From UBA7359 sp041689615 (GTDB lineage: Bacteria > Pseudomonadota > Gammaproteobacteria > Eutrophobiales > Eutrophobiaceae), in NCBI GenBank assembly GCA_041689615.1, contig JBDNFW010000061.1, forward strand, positions 1 through 40,618: DNA of 40,618 nt. The letters are read 5' to 3'. Shown here piece after piece: positions 8,620-17,830 of this stretch (positions within the stretch are counted from its first letter, which is position 1; each line of letters opens with the position of its first letter). Under the pieces are notes generated by a model. The model had not been told where the DNA came from, searched no databases, and saw nothing but the letters and a program-made list of their open reading frames with translations. Both the position numbers and the translations under genes were made by a program.

Positions 8620-8652
8620 TCTGTTTTATTAGTTAAAAACTAATAAAACAGA
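8620..8652. repeat. Perfect 15-base inverted repeat between rpfF and ispF
   Basis: Arms 8620-8634 (TCTGTTTTATTAGTT) and 8638-8652 are exact reverse complements around AAA. The element lies about 145 bases upstream of the rpfF start and 36 bases beyond the end of ispF. It has no T tract on the minus strand, so it may be an operator for rpfF as easily as a weak terminator for the ispD-ispF transcript. Confidence 0.6.
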
Positions 8653-8654
8653 TG

Positions 8655-8681
8655 GTCATCGTTATTTTGATGACATTTTTT
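8655..8681 (+). terminator. Terminator-like hairpin with T tract on the plus strand
   Basis: GTCATC (8655-8660) pairs with GATGAC (8669-8674) across an eight-base loop and is followed by a run of six T from 8676. No plus-strand gene ends here, so if it acts it would stop antisense transcription entering ispF. The stem is short. Confidence 0.3.
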
Positions 8682-8687
8682 GTCTTT

Positions 8688-9161
8688 TTAGAGAGGCATT
8701 AATATAACAACTGCATGGGCGGCCATTCCTTCGCCAAGACCAACGAAACCCATCTTTTCTGTCGTGGTCGCTTTGACATTAATATCGTCAATTTTCGAAT
8801 TTAAATCAGTTGCCAGAATTTCTCTCATTGCCGGAATATGCGCTGCCATCTTTGGCGCTTGCGCTAAAATAGTAATGTCAGCATTACCCAACTCGTAATT
8901 TTTTTCTTTCATCAAGGCAAACACTTGTCTTAATAATAAACGGCTATCGACATTTTTTAATTCAGGATCAGTATCTGGAAAATGATTGCCAATATCACCT
9001 AAACACAATGCGCCAAGTATCGCGTCACATAAAGCGTGTATAACCGCATCTGCATCTGAATGACCTTCCAGACCCTTTTCATAAGGAATAGTAACGCCTC
9101 CCAATATTAAAGGTCGGTTTTCAACAAGACGATGTACATCGTATCCGTGTCCAATTCGCAT
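8688..9161 (-). CDS. ispF: 2-C-methyl-D-erythritol 2,4-cyclodiphosphate synthase
   Basis: 157 residues, the usual length. The enzyme converts CDP-methylerythritol 2-phosphate to the cyclic diphosphate in the non-mevalonate isoprenoid pathway. Metal ligands are visible as Asp8 and His10 in GYDVH and His42 in the EGHSDADAV segment; KATTTEKMGF is the conserved C-terminal nucleotide-binding region. It is one base downstream of ispD, so the two are translationally coupled. A diverged copy of its 3' end lies at 2403-2528 in the same orientation. In many gammaproteobacteria truD, surE and pcm follow ispF. Here the Rpf locus occupies that place. Confidence 0.97.
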   Translation of the reverse strand: MRIGHGYDVHRLVENRPLILGGVTIPYEKGLEGHSDADAVIHALCDAILGALCLGDIGNHFPDTDPELKNVDSRLLLRQVFALMKEKNYELGNADITILAQAPKMAAHIPAMREILATDLNSKIDDINVKATTTEKMGFVGLGEGMAAHAVVILMPL

Positions 9162-9162
9162 T

Positions 9163-9864
9163 TTAAGTTATCTCTCTTAGATAGTGTTCAAGATATTGAA
9201 GATCATCTTTATGGGTTATTTTTATATTTTCCTGATGTCCTTGCACAAGCAGCGGCTTATAACCCGCCATCTCCATTGCCATTGCTTCATCTGTGACCAC
9301 AGTATCGTCATTCAATATTTTTTCAATGGCAGAAAATAGTTTCCCGAATTTAAACATCTGTGGCGTTTGCGCATGCCAAAGAGATTCGCGTTCGACTGTA
9401 TCAATTATTTCACCAGCCTCATTCGCTCTCTTCATCGTATCACGACAAGGCATCGCCAGAATTCCACCAACATCATGGCCACGCAAATTAATCATCAGCC
9501 TATCTATAGCTGACTGACTTAAACACGGACGTGCTGCATCGTGAACCAAAACCCAATCATTCTCATCTGCTTTATCTTTTAAAACTTGTAAAGCATTGAA
9601 TACGGATTGATAACGTTCATCACCACCCGGCGCAGTGATTACTTTTTCATGTTTAGCTATTGTCAGGTTTGGCCAATAGTCATCTGCCTTGGAAATAGCA
9701 ACAACAACACTTTCTATTTCATCACGATTGATAAAACAATCAATCGTGTGTTCAATAATTGTTTTGTCATTAACAGAAATATACTGTTTCGGTTTATCAA
9801 CACCCATGCGCTTGCCAACGCCGGCAGCCGGTATGACAACCCAGTATCTTGCGTTATTAGACAT
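9163..9864 (-). CDS. ispD: 2-C-methyl-D-erythritol 4-phosphate cytidylyltransferase
   Basis: 233 residues. It transfers CMP from CTP to methylerythritol 4-phosphate, an early step of the MEP pathway. The N-terminal nucleotide-binding loop AAGVGKRMG with following KPKQY, the VHDAARPC segment and the C-terminal TDEAMAMEMAGY region are typical. It lies between ftsB (five-base gap) and ispF (one-base gap), the common gammaproteobacterial arrangement. Confidence 0.97.
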   Translation of the reverse strand: MSNNARYWVVIPAAGVGKRMGVDKPKQYISVNDKTIIEHTIDCFINRDEIESVVVAISKADDYWPNLTIAKHEKVITAPGGDERYQSVFNALQVLKDKADENDWVLVHDAARPCLSQSAIDRLMINLRGHDVGGILAMPCRDTMKRANEAGEIIDTVERESLWHAQTPQMFKFGKLFSAIEKILNDDTVVTDEAMAMEMAGYKPLLVQGHQENIKITHKDDLQYLEHYLREIT

Positions 9865-9869
9865 GTGCT

Positions 9870-10166
9870 TTAATTAGAGTTAACTTGAGAACCTGAATAA
9901 TCTATAATCTGATAAAAGGTTTCATCATATTTGATCATTCCCATTTCACTTCGTGCTCTTTCTTCGATTGCTTCCTGACCTTGTTTAAGATCATAGACTT
10001 CTGCAGTTAATGAGAGATTACGTTCTTTCAGTTTTTGATTTTCTTGTTTAACCTGGCTAACTTGTTTTTCTAGATGATGCACTTCCGTCATACTGCCATT
10101 GCCGAACCATAAGCGGTACTGCAAGAGTACTAACAATAAGACAAAAAGTGCGGTACTTATCTTCAT
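9870..10166 (-). CDS. ftsB: Cell division protein FtsB
   Basis: 98 residues. One N-terminal membrane helix (about 5-22, ending QYRLWFGNGS) is followed by a periplasmic coiled coil (about 27-70) rich in Glu, Lys and Gln, as in the FtsQBL divisome subcomplex. RLWFG and the later EERARSEMGMIK are family signatures. It heads the ftsB-ispD-ispF operon, with eno upstream as in many gammaproteobacteria. Confidence 0.93.
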   Translation of the reverse strand: MKISTALFVLLLVLLQYRLWFGNGSMTEVHHLEKQVSQVKQENQKLKERNLSLTAEVYDLKQGQEAIEERARSEMGMIKYDETFYQIIDYSGSQVNSN

Positions 10167-10245
10167 CTATATATGTCAACTCCATTTAAAACACGGATTA
10201 CGGCGTAACGAACGAAGGCTAATCGAGGCAAAAATGAGCTCACAA

Positions 10246-10298
10246 GCGGACGACTGCATGGACGCAGGAGGTAGAGCGACGCAGGAAGCCAAAGCCGA
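10246..10298. repeat. Dispersed intergenic repeat, copy R1 (core)
   Basis: This 53-base core matches 20231-20283 at 48 of 53 positions in the same orientation. It contains the phrase GGAGGTAGAGCGACGCAGGA. Looser similarity may continue to about 10330, including AATACATGAGC, which is shared with copy R2. It fills the gap between eno and ftsB. An ORF can be read through it, but that ORF is best explained as repeat sequence. The family is not one I can name. Confidence 0.75.
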
Positions 10299-10368
10299 GT
10301 GTATATGCAAATACATGAGCATTGTTTGATCATTTTTAACAAAGAGTAGCTGAGTGCAGTAGTCGTAA

Positions 10369-11655
10369 TCATGCGAGATTATAAAAAGCCTTTTTACCAG
10401 GGTAACTTGCTCGACTACCCAATTGATCTTCAATCTTCATCAAACGGTTGTATTTAGCAACACGATCAGAACGAGAAAGCGATCCCGTTTTAATTTGTCC
10501 GGCTGAAGTTGCAACAGCAAGATCAGCAATCGTTGTATCTTCCGTTTCGCCTGAACGATGCGATATTACTGCGGTATAACCTGCTTTCTTCGCCATCTCA
10601 ATCGCGGCAAGCGTTTCTGTTAATGTACCAATCTGATTCACTTTAATTAAAATTGAATTCGCAATTTTTTTATCTATGCCTTCCTGAAGGATTGACGTAT
10701 TGGTAACGAATAAATCATCACCAACAAGTTGTACCTTTTTACTTAACTTATCCGTTAATAATTTCCAGCCATCCCAATCACCTTCGTCCATAGCATCTTC
10801 CATCGTAATGATAGGATACTTATCAAACCAGGGAGAAAGATAATCTAAAAATTCCTGGGCATTTAATTTTTTGTTTTCAGATTCCAGATTATAGATACCA
10901 TCTTTATAAAATTCAGAACTGGCAACATCCAGACCTAACAAAATATCTTCACCGGCTTTATAACCGGCTTTTTCTATCGCTTCGAGTATAACTTCAATCG
11001 CCTGTTCATTCGAAGAAAGATTAGGTGCAAAACCACCTTCATCACCGACTGTTGTGCCAAGACCTAGCTTAGACAACACTGATTTTAATGAATGAAATAT
11101 TTCTGTGCCATAACGCACTGCTTCACGTATGCTGCCTGCGCCCACAGGTAAAATCATAAACTCCTGCATGTCGACACTATTATCTGCATGTGCACCACCA
11201 TTAATAATATTCATCATTGGTACGGGCATTTGGAAAGAAGCACCTTCACCACCAAGATATTCGTAAAGTGGTAAATTCTTTTCGTTAGCTGCAGCATGCG
11301 CTGTTGCCATTGATACAGCTAGAATTGAATTCGCGCCCAAATTTTCTTTGTTATGAGTACCATCAAGATCAATCATAATTTGATCGACCTGCGCTTGTTC
11401 TGTCACTTCCTTTCCAGACAAAGCAGGTAATATTTTTTCATGAATATTTTTAACCGCTGTCAAAACACCTTTGCCCAAATAGCGCGACTTATCATTATCG
11501 CGTAATTCGATCGCTTCACGTACACCGGTCGAAGCACCAGAAGGAACCATTGCACTACCAACCGCACCACTTTCGGTATAGACCTCTGCTTCAATAGTAG
11601 GGTTACCTCTTGAATCGAGGACTTCGCGGGCAATGATTTTTTTTATAACTGACAC
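10369..11655 (-). CDS. eno: Enolase
   Basis: 428 residues. It dehydrates 2-phosphoglycerate to phosphoenolpyruvate in glycolysis and is also a degradosome component in many gammaproteobacteria. DSRGNPT, SGASTG, MINGGAHADN, VGDEGGFAPN, the metal-binding MEDAMDEGDW and GDDLFVTN segments, the catalytic Lys in KVNQIGTLTET and the SHRSGETEDT loop are all present. I place the start at the GTG at 11655, where GGAG sits ten bases upstream. The TTG at 11670 would include that site in the coding region. It is separated from kdsA by repeat R2 and from ftsB by R1. Confidence 0.97.
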   Translation of the reverse strand: MSVIKKIIAREVLDSRGNPTIEAEVYTESGAVGSAMVPSGASTGVREAIELRDNDKSRYLGKGVLTAVKNIHEKILPALSGKEVTEQAQVDQIMIDLDGTHNKENLGANSILAVSMATAHAAANEKNLPLYEYLGGEGASFQMPVPMMNIINGGAHADNSVDMQEFMILPVGAGSIREAVRYGTEIFHSLKSVLSKLGLGTTVGDEGGFAPNLSSNEQAIEVILEAIEKAGYKAGEDILLGLDVASSEFYKDGIYNLESENKKLNAQEFLDYLSPWFDKYPIITMEDAMDEGDWDGWKLLTDKLSKKVQLVGDDLFVTNTSILQEGIDKKIANSILIKVNQIGTLTETLAAIEMAKKAGYTAVISHRSGETEDTTIADLAVATSAGQIKTGSLSRSDRVAKYNRLMKIEDQLGSRASYPGKKAFYNLA

Positions 11656-11711
11656 TTTAAAATTCTCCAATACTAATTATTAATTATTTTTAAGGGTGCA
11701 TCTTAAAATAG

Positions 11712-11834
11712 TGATTTTTTCGTGAGAGCAAGGAATCCCCGCACGCAGAACCGCAATGTATAAATAATACATGAGGAGATCCTACTCTGTGAGTATTCGA
11801 GTACGGAGATGACGCTGCTATCGCGGAAAAAGTG
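11712..11834. repeat. MITE-like intergenic repeat, copy R2 (internally deleted)
   Basis: Three blocks appear in the same order as in the longer copy at 20200-20426: 11713-11735 (21 of 23 bases identical), 11795-11814 (17 of 20) and the final TCGCGGAAAAAG (11 of 12). The R1/R3 core between them is missing. The left end (ATTTTTTCGTGA) and the right end (reverse complement CTTTTTCCGCGA) form imperfect terminal inverted repeats. The element fills the gap between kdsA and eno. Confidence 0.65.
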
Positions 11835-11838
11835 CATG

Positions 11839-12657
11839 TTAAGAAGTACCCTTTTTAATTGCTTCATCTATCGTCTTTAATGTTTCCAACAACTCTCTCA
11901 TCCTATCCATTGGCCATGAATTCGGGCCATCACTCAATGCTTTTTCCGGATCAGGATGTGTTTCCATAAATAAACCTGATATACCAACGGCAATGGCTGC
12001 ACGCGCAAGTGCTGGAACAAACTCACGTTGTCCACCTGAAACTTTTCCACCACCACCGGGCATTTGCACTGAATGCGTTGCATCGAATACTACTGGCGCA
12101 CCTGTTTCCTGCATAACCACTAATGAACGCATATCAGAAACTAGATAATTGTAACCAAAAGACGCACCGCGTTCACAAACCATAATTTTATCATTACCAA
12201 CCGCGCGCGCTTTTTCAACAACATGCGCCATGTCCCATGGAGCAAGAAATTGTCCTTTCTTTATATTCACTGGCAAACCTGTTCTGGCAACAGCTTGAAT
12301 ATAATTAGTTTGTCGACATAAAAATGCGGGCGTTTGTAATACATCTACTACGCTAGCAACTTCATCAAGTGGTGTGTCTTCATGAATATCGGTTAAAACC
12401 GGCACACCAATTTTTTCTTTTACATCAGCTAATACTTTTAAACCCGCTTCAATGCCGGGGCCTCGATAACTGTCATGCGAACTACGATTGGCTTTATCAA
12501 AAGAAGATTTATAAATGAATGGGATACCTAATTCAGCTGTTAGCTCTTTTAACTGACCCGCAGTATCCATGGCCAATTGTTCACTTTCGATAACGCAAGG
12601 CCCGGCTATTAAAAAGAAAGGTTTTGTAGGACCCACTTCAAAATCACATAGCTGCAT
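11839..12657 (-). CDS. kdsA: 3-deoxy-D-manno-octulosonate 8-phosphate synthase
   Basis: 272 residues. It condenses phosphoenolpyruvate with arabinose 5-phosphate, the first committed step to Kdo of lipopolysaccharide. The substrate loop KSSFDKANRSS and SYRGPG are intact. The N-terminal GPCVIES carries the Cys found in metal-dependent KdsA enzymes, whereas the E. coli metal-independent type has Asn there. I place the start at 12657, giving MQLCDF, with GGGGA nine bases upstream. It overlaps the 3' end of pyrG by 14 bases, so the two are likely coupled. Confidence 0.95.
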   Translation of the reverse strand: MQLCDFEVGPTKPFFLIAGPCVIESEQLAMDTAGQLKELTAELGIPFIYKSSFDKANRSSHDSYRGPGIEAGLKVLADVKEKIGVPVLTDIHEDTPLDEVASVVDVLQTPAFLCRQTNYIQAVARTGLPVNIKKGQFLAPWDMAHVVEKARAVGNDKIMVCERGASFGYNYLVSDMRSLVVMQETGAPVVFDATHSVQMPGGGGKVSGGQREFVPALARAAIAVGISGLFMETHPDPEKALSDGPNSWPMDRMRELLETLKTIDEAIKKGTS

Positions 12658-14299
12658 TCTTGAATTTCCCCGTGTTTGATTTTTTATATTTTCGTGCCGC
12701 TTTAATAAACCCGGTAAACAACGGATGTCCATCTCTAGGTGTTGAAGTAAATTCAGGATGAAACTGACAAGCTACAAACCACGGATGATCTGGAATTTCG
12801 ATCATCTCAACTAATTCACCATCAAGCGAACGTCCCGAAATACGCATTCCTGTCGCTTCCAACTGTTTCTGATATTTATTATTGAATTCATAACGATGAC
12901 GATGTCGCTCGGTAATCTTGTCTTTTTGATACAGTTCCTTTGCTAACGTGCCTTCGAGCAACTGACATTCCTGACCACCTAAACGCATGGTGCCACCCAT
13001 ATCAGAATCTTCATCGCGTTGTTCTACTTTACCTGTGGCATCTTGCCATTCAGTAATTAAACCTATAACAGGATCTTCTGCGTCTTTATCAAACTCGGTA
13101 CTGTTCGCATTTTTAAGCCCAGCCAGATCGCGTGCGATTTCAATCACAGCGAGTTGCATACCCAAACAAATACCAAGATAAGGCACGCCATTTTCCCGTG
13201 CATAACGAACTGCGGCAATCTTGCCATCAATGCCTCGGTTGCCAAAACCACCCGGCACTAAAATCGCGTCAATGTCACTTAAACAATCAATACCCTTGTC
13301 TTCAATTTCTTCTGAATCAACATAAATAATATTGACCTGAGTTCGGGTCTGAACACCGGCATGCGTCAATGCTTCAGAAAGCGATTTATACGAATCAGCC
13401 AGATCAGTATATTTACCGACCATTGCAATATTGACATCGCCTGTTGGATTCTCCAATGCATCAACTACATTATTCCATTCACTTAAATCTGCTTTGGGTA
13501 AGTTTAAAGCAAACTTTTTATTCACTATTTCATCAAGTCCCTGATCATGCAATGCCTTCGGCACTTTGTAGATATTGTCGACATCAAGCGCAGAAATAAT
13601 GGCTGACTCTTCAACATTGGTAAATAAGGCCATTTTCTTTCTTTCGTTATCGGGAATCATATGATCGGTACGACACATTAGAATATCAGGCTGTATACCA
13701 ATAGAACGTAATTCTTTAACCGAGTGTTGCGTCGGTTTAGTTTTGATTTCACCTGCTGCTGCAATATAAGGCACTAAGGTTAAATGCATGAACAAGGTGT
13801 TTGCCGCACCCTCTTCAATTCGCATTTGCCTAATCGCTTCGAGAAAAGGTTGTGATTCGATATCACCTACTGTGCCACCAATTTCAACCATGGCAATATC
13901 AGCATCACCGGCACCGGCTTTAATACATTTTTTTATTTCATCTGTGATATGCGGAATAACCTGCACCGTACCACCTAGATAATCTCCACGTCGTTCCCTT
14001 TGAATTACATTGAGATAAATTCGTCCGGTCGTGTAGTTATTTCGTTTACCCATCGTCGCACGAACAAAGCGCTCATAATGCCCCAGATCCAGATCAGTCT
14101 CAGCACCATCATGGGTCACATAAACTTCACCATGCTGGAACGGACTCATCGTGCCCGGATCAACATTAATATAGGGGTCAAGTTTTATCAGCGTAATATT
14201 TAATCCGCGCGCTTCAAGAATGGCGCCGAGAGACGCGGAAGCAATGCCTTTCCCGAGAGAAGAAACAACACCACCAGTAACAAATATATAACGCGTCAT
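12644..14299 (-). CDS. pyrG: CTP synthase
   Basis: 551 residues, close to the 545 of E. coli. It makes CTP from UTP with ATP and glutamine. The N-terminal synthase domain opens with YIFVTGGVVSSLGKGI and has the SPFQHGEVYVTHDGAETDLDLGHYERF region. The C-terminal class I glutamine amidotransferase has the nucleophile Cys in YLGICLGMQ and the His-Glu of QFHPEF. It is first in the run pyrG-kdsA and starts at a clear ATG. A small CCGGT/ACCGG hairpin lies upstream near 14347. Confidence 0.97.
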   Translation of the reverse strand: MTRYIFVTGGVVSSLGKGIASASLGAILEARGLNITLIKLDPYINVDPGTMSPFQHGEVYVTHDGAETDLDLGHYERFVRATMGKRNNYTTGRIYLNVIQRERRGDYLGGTVQVIPHITDEIKKCIKAGAGDADIAMVEIGGTVGDIESQPFLEAIRQMRIEEGAANTLFMHLTLVPYIAAAGEIKTKPTQHSVKELRSIGIQPDILMCRTDHMIPDNERKKMALFTNVEESAIISALDVDNIYKVPKALHDQGLDEIVNKKFALNLPKADLSEWNNVVDALENPTGDVNIAMVGKYTDLADSYKSLSEALTHAGVQTRTQVNIIYVDSEEIEDKGIDCLSDIDAILVPGGFGNRGIDGKIAAVRYARENGVPYLGICLGMQLAVIEIARDLAGLKNANSTEFDKDAEDPVIGLITEWQDATGKVEQRDEDSDMGGTMRLGGQECQLLEGTLAKELYQKDKITERHRHRYEFNNKYQKQLEATGMRISGRSLDGELVEMIEIPDHPWFVACQFHPEFTSTPRDGHPLFTGFIKAARKYKKSNTGKFKNAAM

Positions 14300-14511
14300 A
14301 AAGCCATTCCAATAGGGATAGAGATTTTAGAGGGAGCAAATTCGTCCGGTCTAAGATAACCGGTTTTAGGGGTAAAAATTTGCCTAAATAGTTGCATATT
14401 CAGGGGAAATAAGACTAACAGAATAGTATGCAATACGCTATCGAAGAAAACCTGATTTTCGTAATGAATACTGGGTTATTCATAAAACATTCAATCGCGA
14501 TTTTTCTAATA

Positions 14512-15841
14512 TCAATTACTAACAACGCGATAATGCTTTTCGATATCTTCCTGAGTAATAACCCCGAATATGCGGTCGGCCAATGGCCCAATCTTTCTGG
14601 TAACGTACAATGCTTCGGCTTCTGATTCGTTTAAGAGTTGTTGCGCGTGTTGCAGAGTTGATTCAATAGCAACCTTAACTAATTGTCGGCGCTTGGCAGG
14701 AATTTCCAGCAAATCAATCTCTTCATCATCTGTCTCTTGAAGATGTCGCGCCAAATCAGTCGCCGGCATTAATTGATTACCGTCTTCTTTTCTAATAATT
14801 AACCAGTCTGGTGATTCTTTTAAATGGTTGTACGCAACATTTCTGGGGATACGCGGTTCGGTCATGACATAAGCTTTGTTCATGACCGACTCAACGCCTA
14901 TCCGTCTTAGCGACTGGGCGATGGGATCATTTCGATAATCCAGCCCAATGCCTCTGAATTGGGATAAAAAGATGGAATCGCTATTAAACAATTCTCGTGC
15001 AGCTAAATTTGCGCTAACTATCGCCAGCATTCCCGGGAAAATAATATTTTGATTGCCTGTTAATTCAAGTAAAGCTAATAACGCCGCCAAGGGGGCTTGT
15101 AATGACGCTTGTTAGATGGATAAAGGCTGCGGCAATAGAACCGATCAATACTCCCATTAATACAATAATCGGTAATTCATAGAATGATTCAAGATTGGCA
15201 GCGTATACAGTAAAAACAGGTTCCTCTGCAAAACCAGACGACACATCACTGTCGCACTAACCGCTGATAAAATAACCGGCGTAAAACCGGTAATAGTGTA
15301 TTCCATTAGAATAACTTCCATCGCGAAGACAACACCGGCCAACGGTGTATTAAAGGAAGCGGCAATGGCAGCGGCAGCACCACAACCCACTAATGTACGA
15401 ATACTGTTTATTAGGTAAATGAAGATATTGCCCCATTAAACTCGCACTGGCTGCACCCAAATGAACACTGGATCCTTCTCGACCAACGGATTGTCCAGAC
15501 ACTATCGCTATGGTTCCGCCGATGAACTGCATCAACATATTTTTTAGCGGCATGTTACCTTCGTTATACGAAAGCCGTTCAAGTACATGAATCACACCAA
15601 CACGAAGAGGTGTTTTGGAAACAAAATAAAACAAGAGACCTAAAATCAATCCGCCTGATGATGCTAACAGTAACCGAGCTTGCCAACTTAGTGCTTCATA
15701 ATTTTCCGGATTAGCATCAGGCAGAAATGACATTTGGGATAATTCCGTGCTGAAACGAAATAAAATAATGACGAGTCCAACAATAATACCCGTCAATAAT
15801 CCCAGCAAAGACAAGGCAACCAACGCGCGCTTACCTGCCAA
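14512..15841 (-). pseudogene. ClC-type chloride channel/transporter gene with three frameshifts
   Basis: The product would be a ClC-family membrane protein with a C-terminal CBS region. Conserved pieces are visible in order: GQSVGREGSSVHLGAA (selectivity region), GCGAAAAIAASFNTPLAGVVFAMEV in pieces, EEPVF, ELPIIVLMGVLIG and ALLALLELTGN, then the CBS region. The frame changes three times, each in or next to a homopolymer: an extra base near 15407, a missing base near 15230, and an extra base near 15091-15095. The longest open pieces are 163, 77 and 192 residues. The start is unclear: 15841 is TTG without a good ribosome-binding site. Either the gene is dead or the consensus has homopolymer errors; no other gene here has so many. 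Confidence 0.85.
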
Positions 15842-16101
15842 TAAAACTCGGATACGGACTAAATATGCTAGTAAGATGTTTATCTTATTCCCTCGACTTA
15901 TGTAAGTAATTTTATAAGGTGCGTTAATTTCTATTGAAAGAAGTTAGAGAAATTCTCGCCAACACGCTAAAATACGCGCGATTGCTCATAAAAAAAATCA
16001 AGAATATACATAGTTAATATAATATTTTTATTACATTATTAATATAACTTTTTGTATTTTATAATAATTCAAGAATAGATTTAATAGTTTTGGAGGACAT
16101 A

Positions 16102-17775
16102 ATGTCTGATATAGAAATTGCTCAAAAGGCGAAAATGAAGCGCATCGTTGATCTGGCTAAAGATCAATATGGGATCGAAAGTGAACATTTAGAACCTTAC
16201 GGTCACTACAAGGCGAAATTATCGCTCAACTATATCGACAGCCTCAAAGACAGAGAAGATGGCAAACTGATTCTGGTCACGGCGGTTAGCCCTACGCCTG
16301 CTGGCGAAGGAAAAACTACTACTACAGTTGGTCTTGGCGACGCATTAAATCGTATCGGTAAAAAAGCCATCATGTGTTTACGTGAACCTTCATTAGGTCC
16401 TTGTTTTGGCATGAAAGGTGGCGCAGCAGGTGGTGGTTATTCTCAAGTAGTACCAATGGAAGACATCAATCTGCATTTTACCGGTGACTTCCATGCTATC
16501 GGTGTTGCTCATGCATTGTTATCAGCCATGATTGATAATCATATTAATCACGGTAATGAATTAGGTATCGATCCACGACGCATTCAATGGAAACGTGTAG
16601 TTGATATGAATGATCGTGCTTTACGCAAGATCACAGTCGGTATGGGCGGACCTGCAAATGGTTATTTACGCGAAGATGGTTTTGATATCGTCGTAGCTTC
16701 TGAAATCATGGCTATCTTATGTCTTGCTACCAGTCGTAAAGATCTGAAAGAACGTCTAGGTCGAATTGTAATTGGTTATAAAAGTGACAACAAAACACCG
16801 GTCTATGCACGCGATTTAAAGGCTCAAGGTTCTATGGCTGCATTATTAAAAGATGCTATCAACCCGAACATAGTTCAAACATTAGAAAACAATATCGCCA
16901 TTATTCATGGTGGTCCGTTTGCGAATATTGCTCACGGTTGTAACACGGTAACCGCAACCAAGACCGGCTTGAAACTAGCGGATTATGTTGTTACCGAAGG
17001 TGGTTTTGGTGCTGACTTAGGTGCTGAAAAATTTATCGATATTAAATCTCGCATGGCAGGTCTTAAGCCTGCAGCTATTGTTCTGGTTGCTACTATCCGT
17101 GCAATGAAATATCACGGTGGTGTTGCAAAAGCAGACTTGAATAATGAAAACCTTGAAGCGCTGGATAAAGGTATGGTTAATATGGAACGCCATATTAAAA
17201 ACATTACTGAAGTTTATGGTTTGCCTTGTGTTGTTTGTTTGAATCACTTCACTTTAGACACTGACGCTGAAGTGGATATGTTGCTTAAACGTTGTGAATC
17301 ACTTGGAACTAAAGCGGTTGTATCGAAACACTGGGCAGATGGTGGTGCCGGTGCTGAAGATCTGGCTAAAGCAGTCGTTGATGTCGTTGATAACAATCCA
17401 GGTACGCATAAATATGTTTATGAAGACAGTGCCTCTCTAATAGAAAAGATCGAAGCTGTTTCTACTAAAGTTTACGGTGCCGGTTCTGTATCATTCGACC
17501 CTAAAGTGAAAAAACAATTAGAAGATTGGAACGAAGAATATGGATCTTATCCCGTTTGTATGGCTAAAACGCAAATGTCATTCTCAACCGATCCGACCGC
17601 AATAGGTGCGCCGACGGGTCATAATGTTCACGTTAGTGAAGTACGTTTAGCTAACGGAGCCGGTTTTATTGTAGCTATCTGTGGCAATATGATGACCATG
17701 CCTGGTTTACCAAAAGTCCCTGCGGCAGAACGTATTGATATTGATGATGATGGTCATATCACCGGTCTGTTTTAA
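16102..17775 (+). CDS. fhs: Formate-tetrahydrofolate ligase
   Basis: 557 residues, matching the family length. It makes 10-formyltetrahydrofolate from formate, tetrahydrofolate and ATP, linking formate to one-carbon metabolism. The ATP-binding loop TPAGEGKTTTTVGLGDAL is near residue 70, and GPCFGMKGGAAGGG and EGGFGADLGAEKF are family signatures. The ATG at 16102 has GGAGG six bases upstream. A very AT-rich leader of about 200 bases precedes it, with a perfect TATAAT at 16060-16065 but no good -35. A strong terminator follows, so it is probably transcribed alone. It is divergent from the broken ClC gene. Confidence 0.97.
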   Translation: MSDIEIAQKAKMKRIVDLAKDQYGIESEHLEPYGHYKAKLSLNYIDSLKDREDGKLILVTAVSPTPAGEGKTTTTVGLGDALNRIGKKAIMCLREPSLGPCFGMKGGAAGGGYSQVVPMEDINLHFTGDFHAIGVAHALLSAMIDNHINHGNELGIDPRRIQWKRVVDMNDRALRKITVGMGGPANGYLREDGFDIVVASEIMAILCLATSRKDLKERLGRIVIGYKSDNKTPVYARDLKAQGSMAALLKDAINPNIVQTLENNIAIIHGGPFANIAHGCNTVTATKTGLKLADYVVTEGGFGADLGAEKFIDIKSRMAGLKPAAIVLVATIRAMKYHGGVAKADLNNENLEALDKGMVNMERHIKNITEVYGLPCVVCLNHFTLDTDAEVDMLLKRCESLGTKAVVSKHWADGGAGAEDLAKAVVDVVDNNPGTHKYVYEDSASLIEKIEAVSTKVYGAGSVSFDPKVKKQLEDWNEEYGSYPVCMAKTQMSFSTDPTAIGAPTGHNVHVSEVRLANGAGFIVAICGNMMTMPGLPKVPAAERIDIDDDGHITGLF

Positions 17776-17799
17776 ATAACAAACGTACTAAAATATTAA

Positions 17800-17822
17800 G
17801 GGCGCGTATCGCGCCCTTTTTT
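17800..17822 (+). terminator. Rho-independent terminator after fhs
   Basis: GGGCGCG (17800-17806) and CGCGCCC (17810-17816) form a seven-base GC stem around TAT, followed by six T. It lies 25 bases after the fhs stop and just before ycgL. Confidence 0.95.
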
Positions 17823-17830
17823 AATTATCT

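Noticed and set aside
10099..10329. 76-codon plus-strand ORF across the R1 repeat
   Set aside because: It lies over the repeat core and antisense to the start of ftsB, has no ribosome-binding site, and is best explained as repeat sequence open by chance.
14428..14625. 65-codon plus-strand ORF between ClC and pyrG
   Set aside because: It mostly overlaps the ClC CBS region antisense and has no protein family features.
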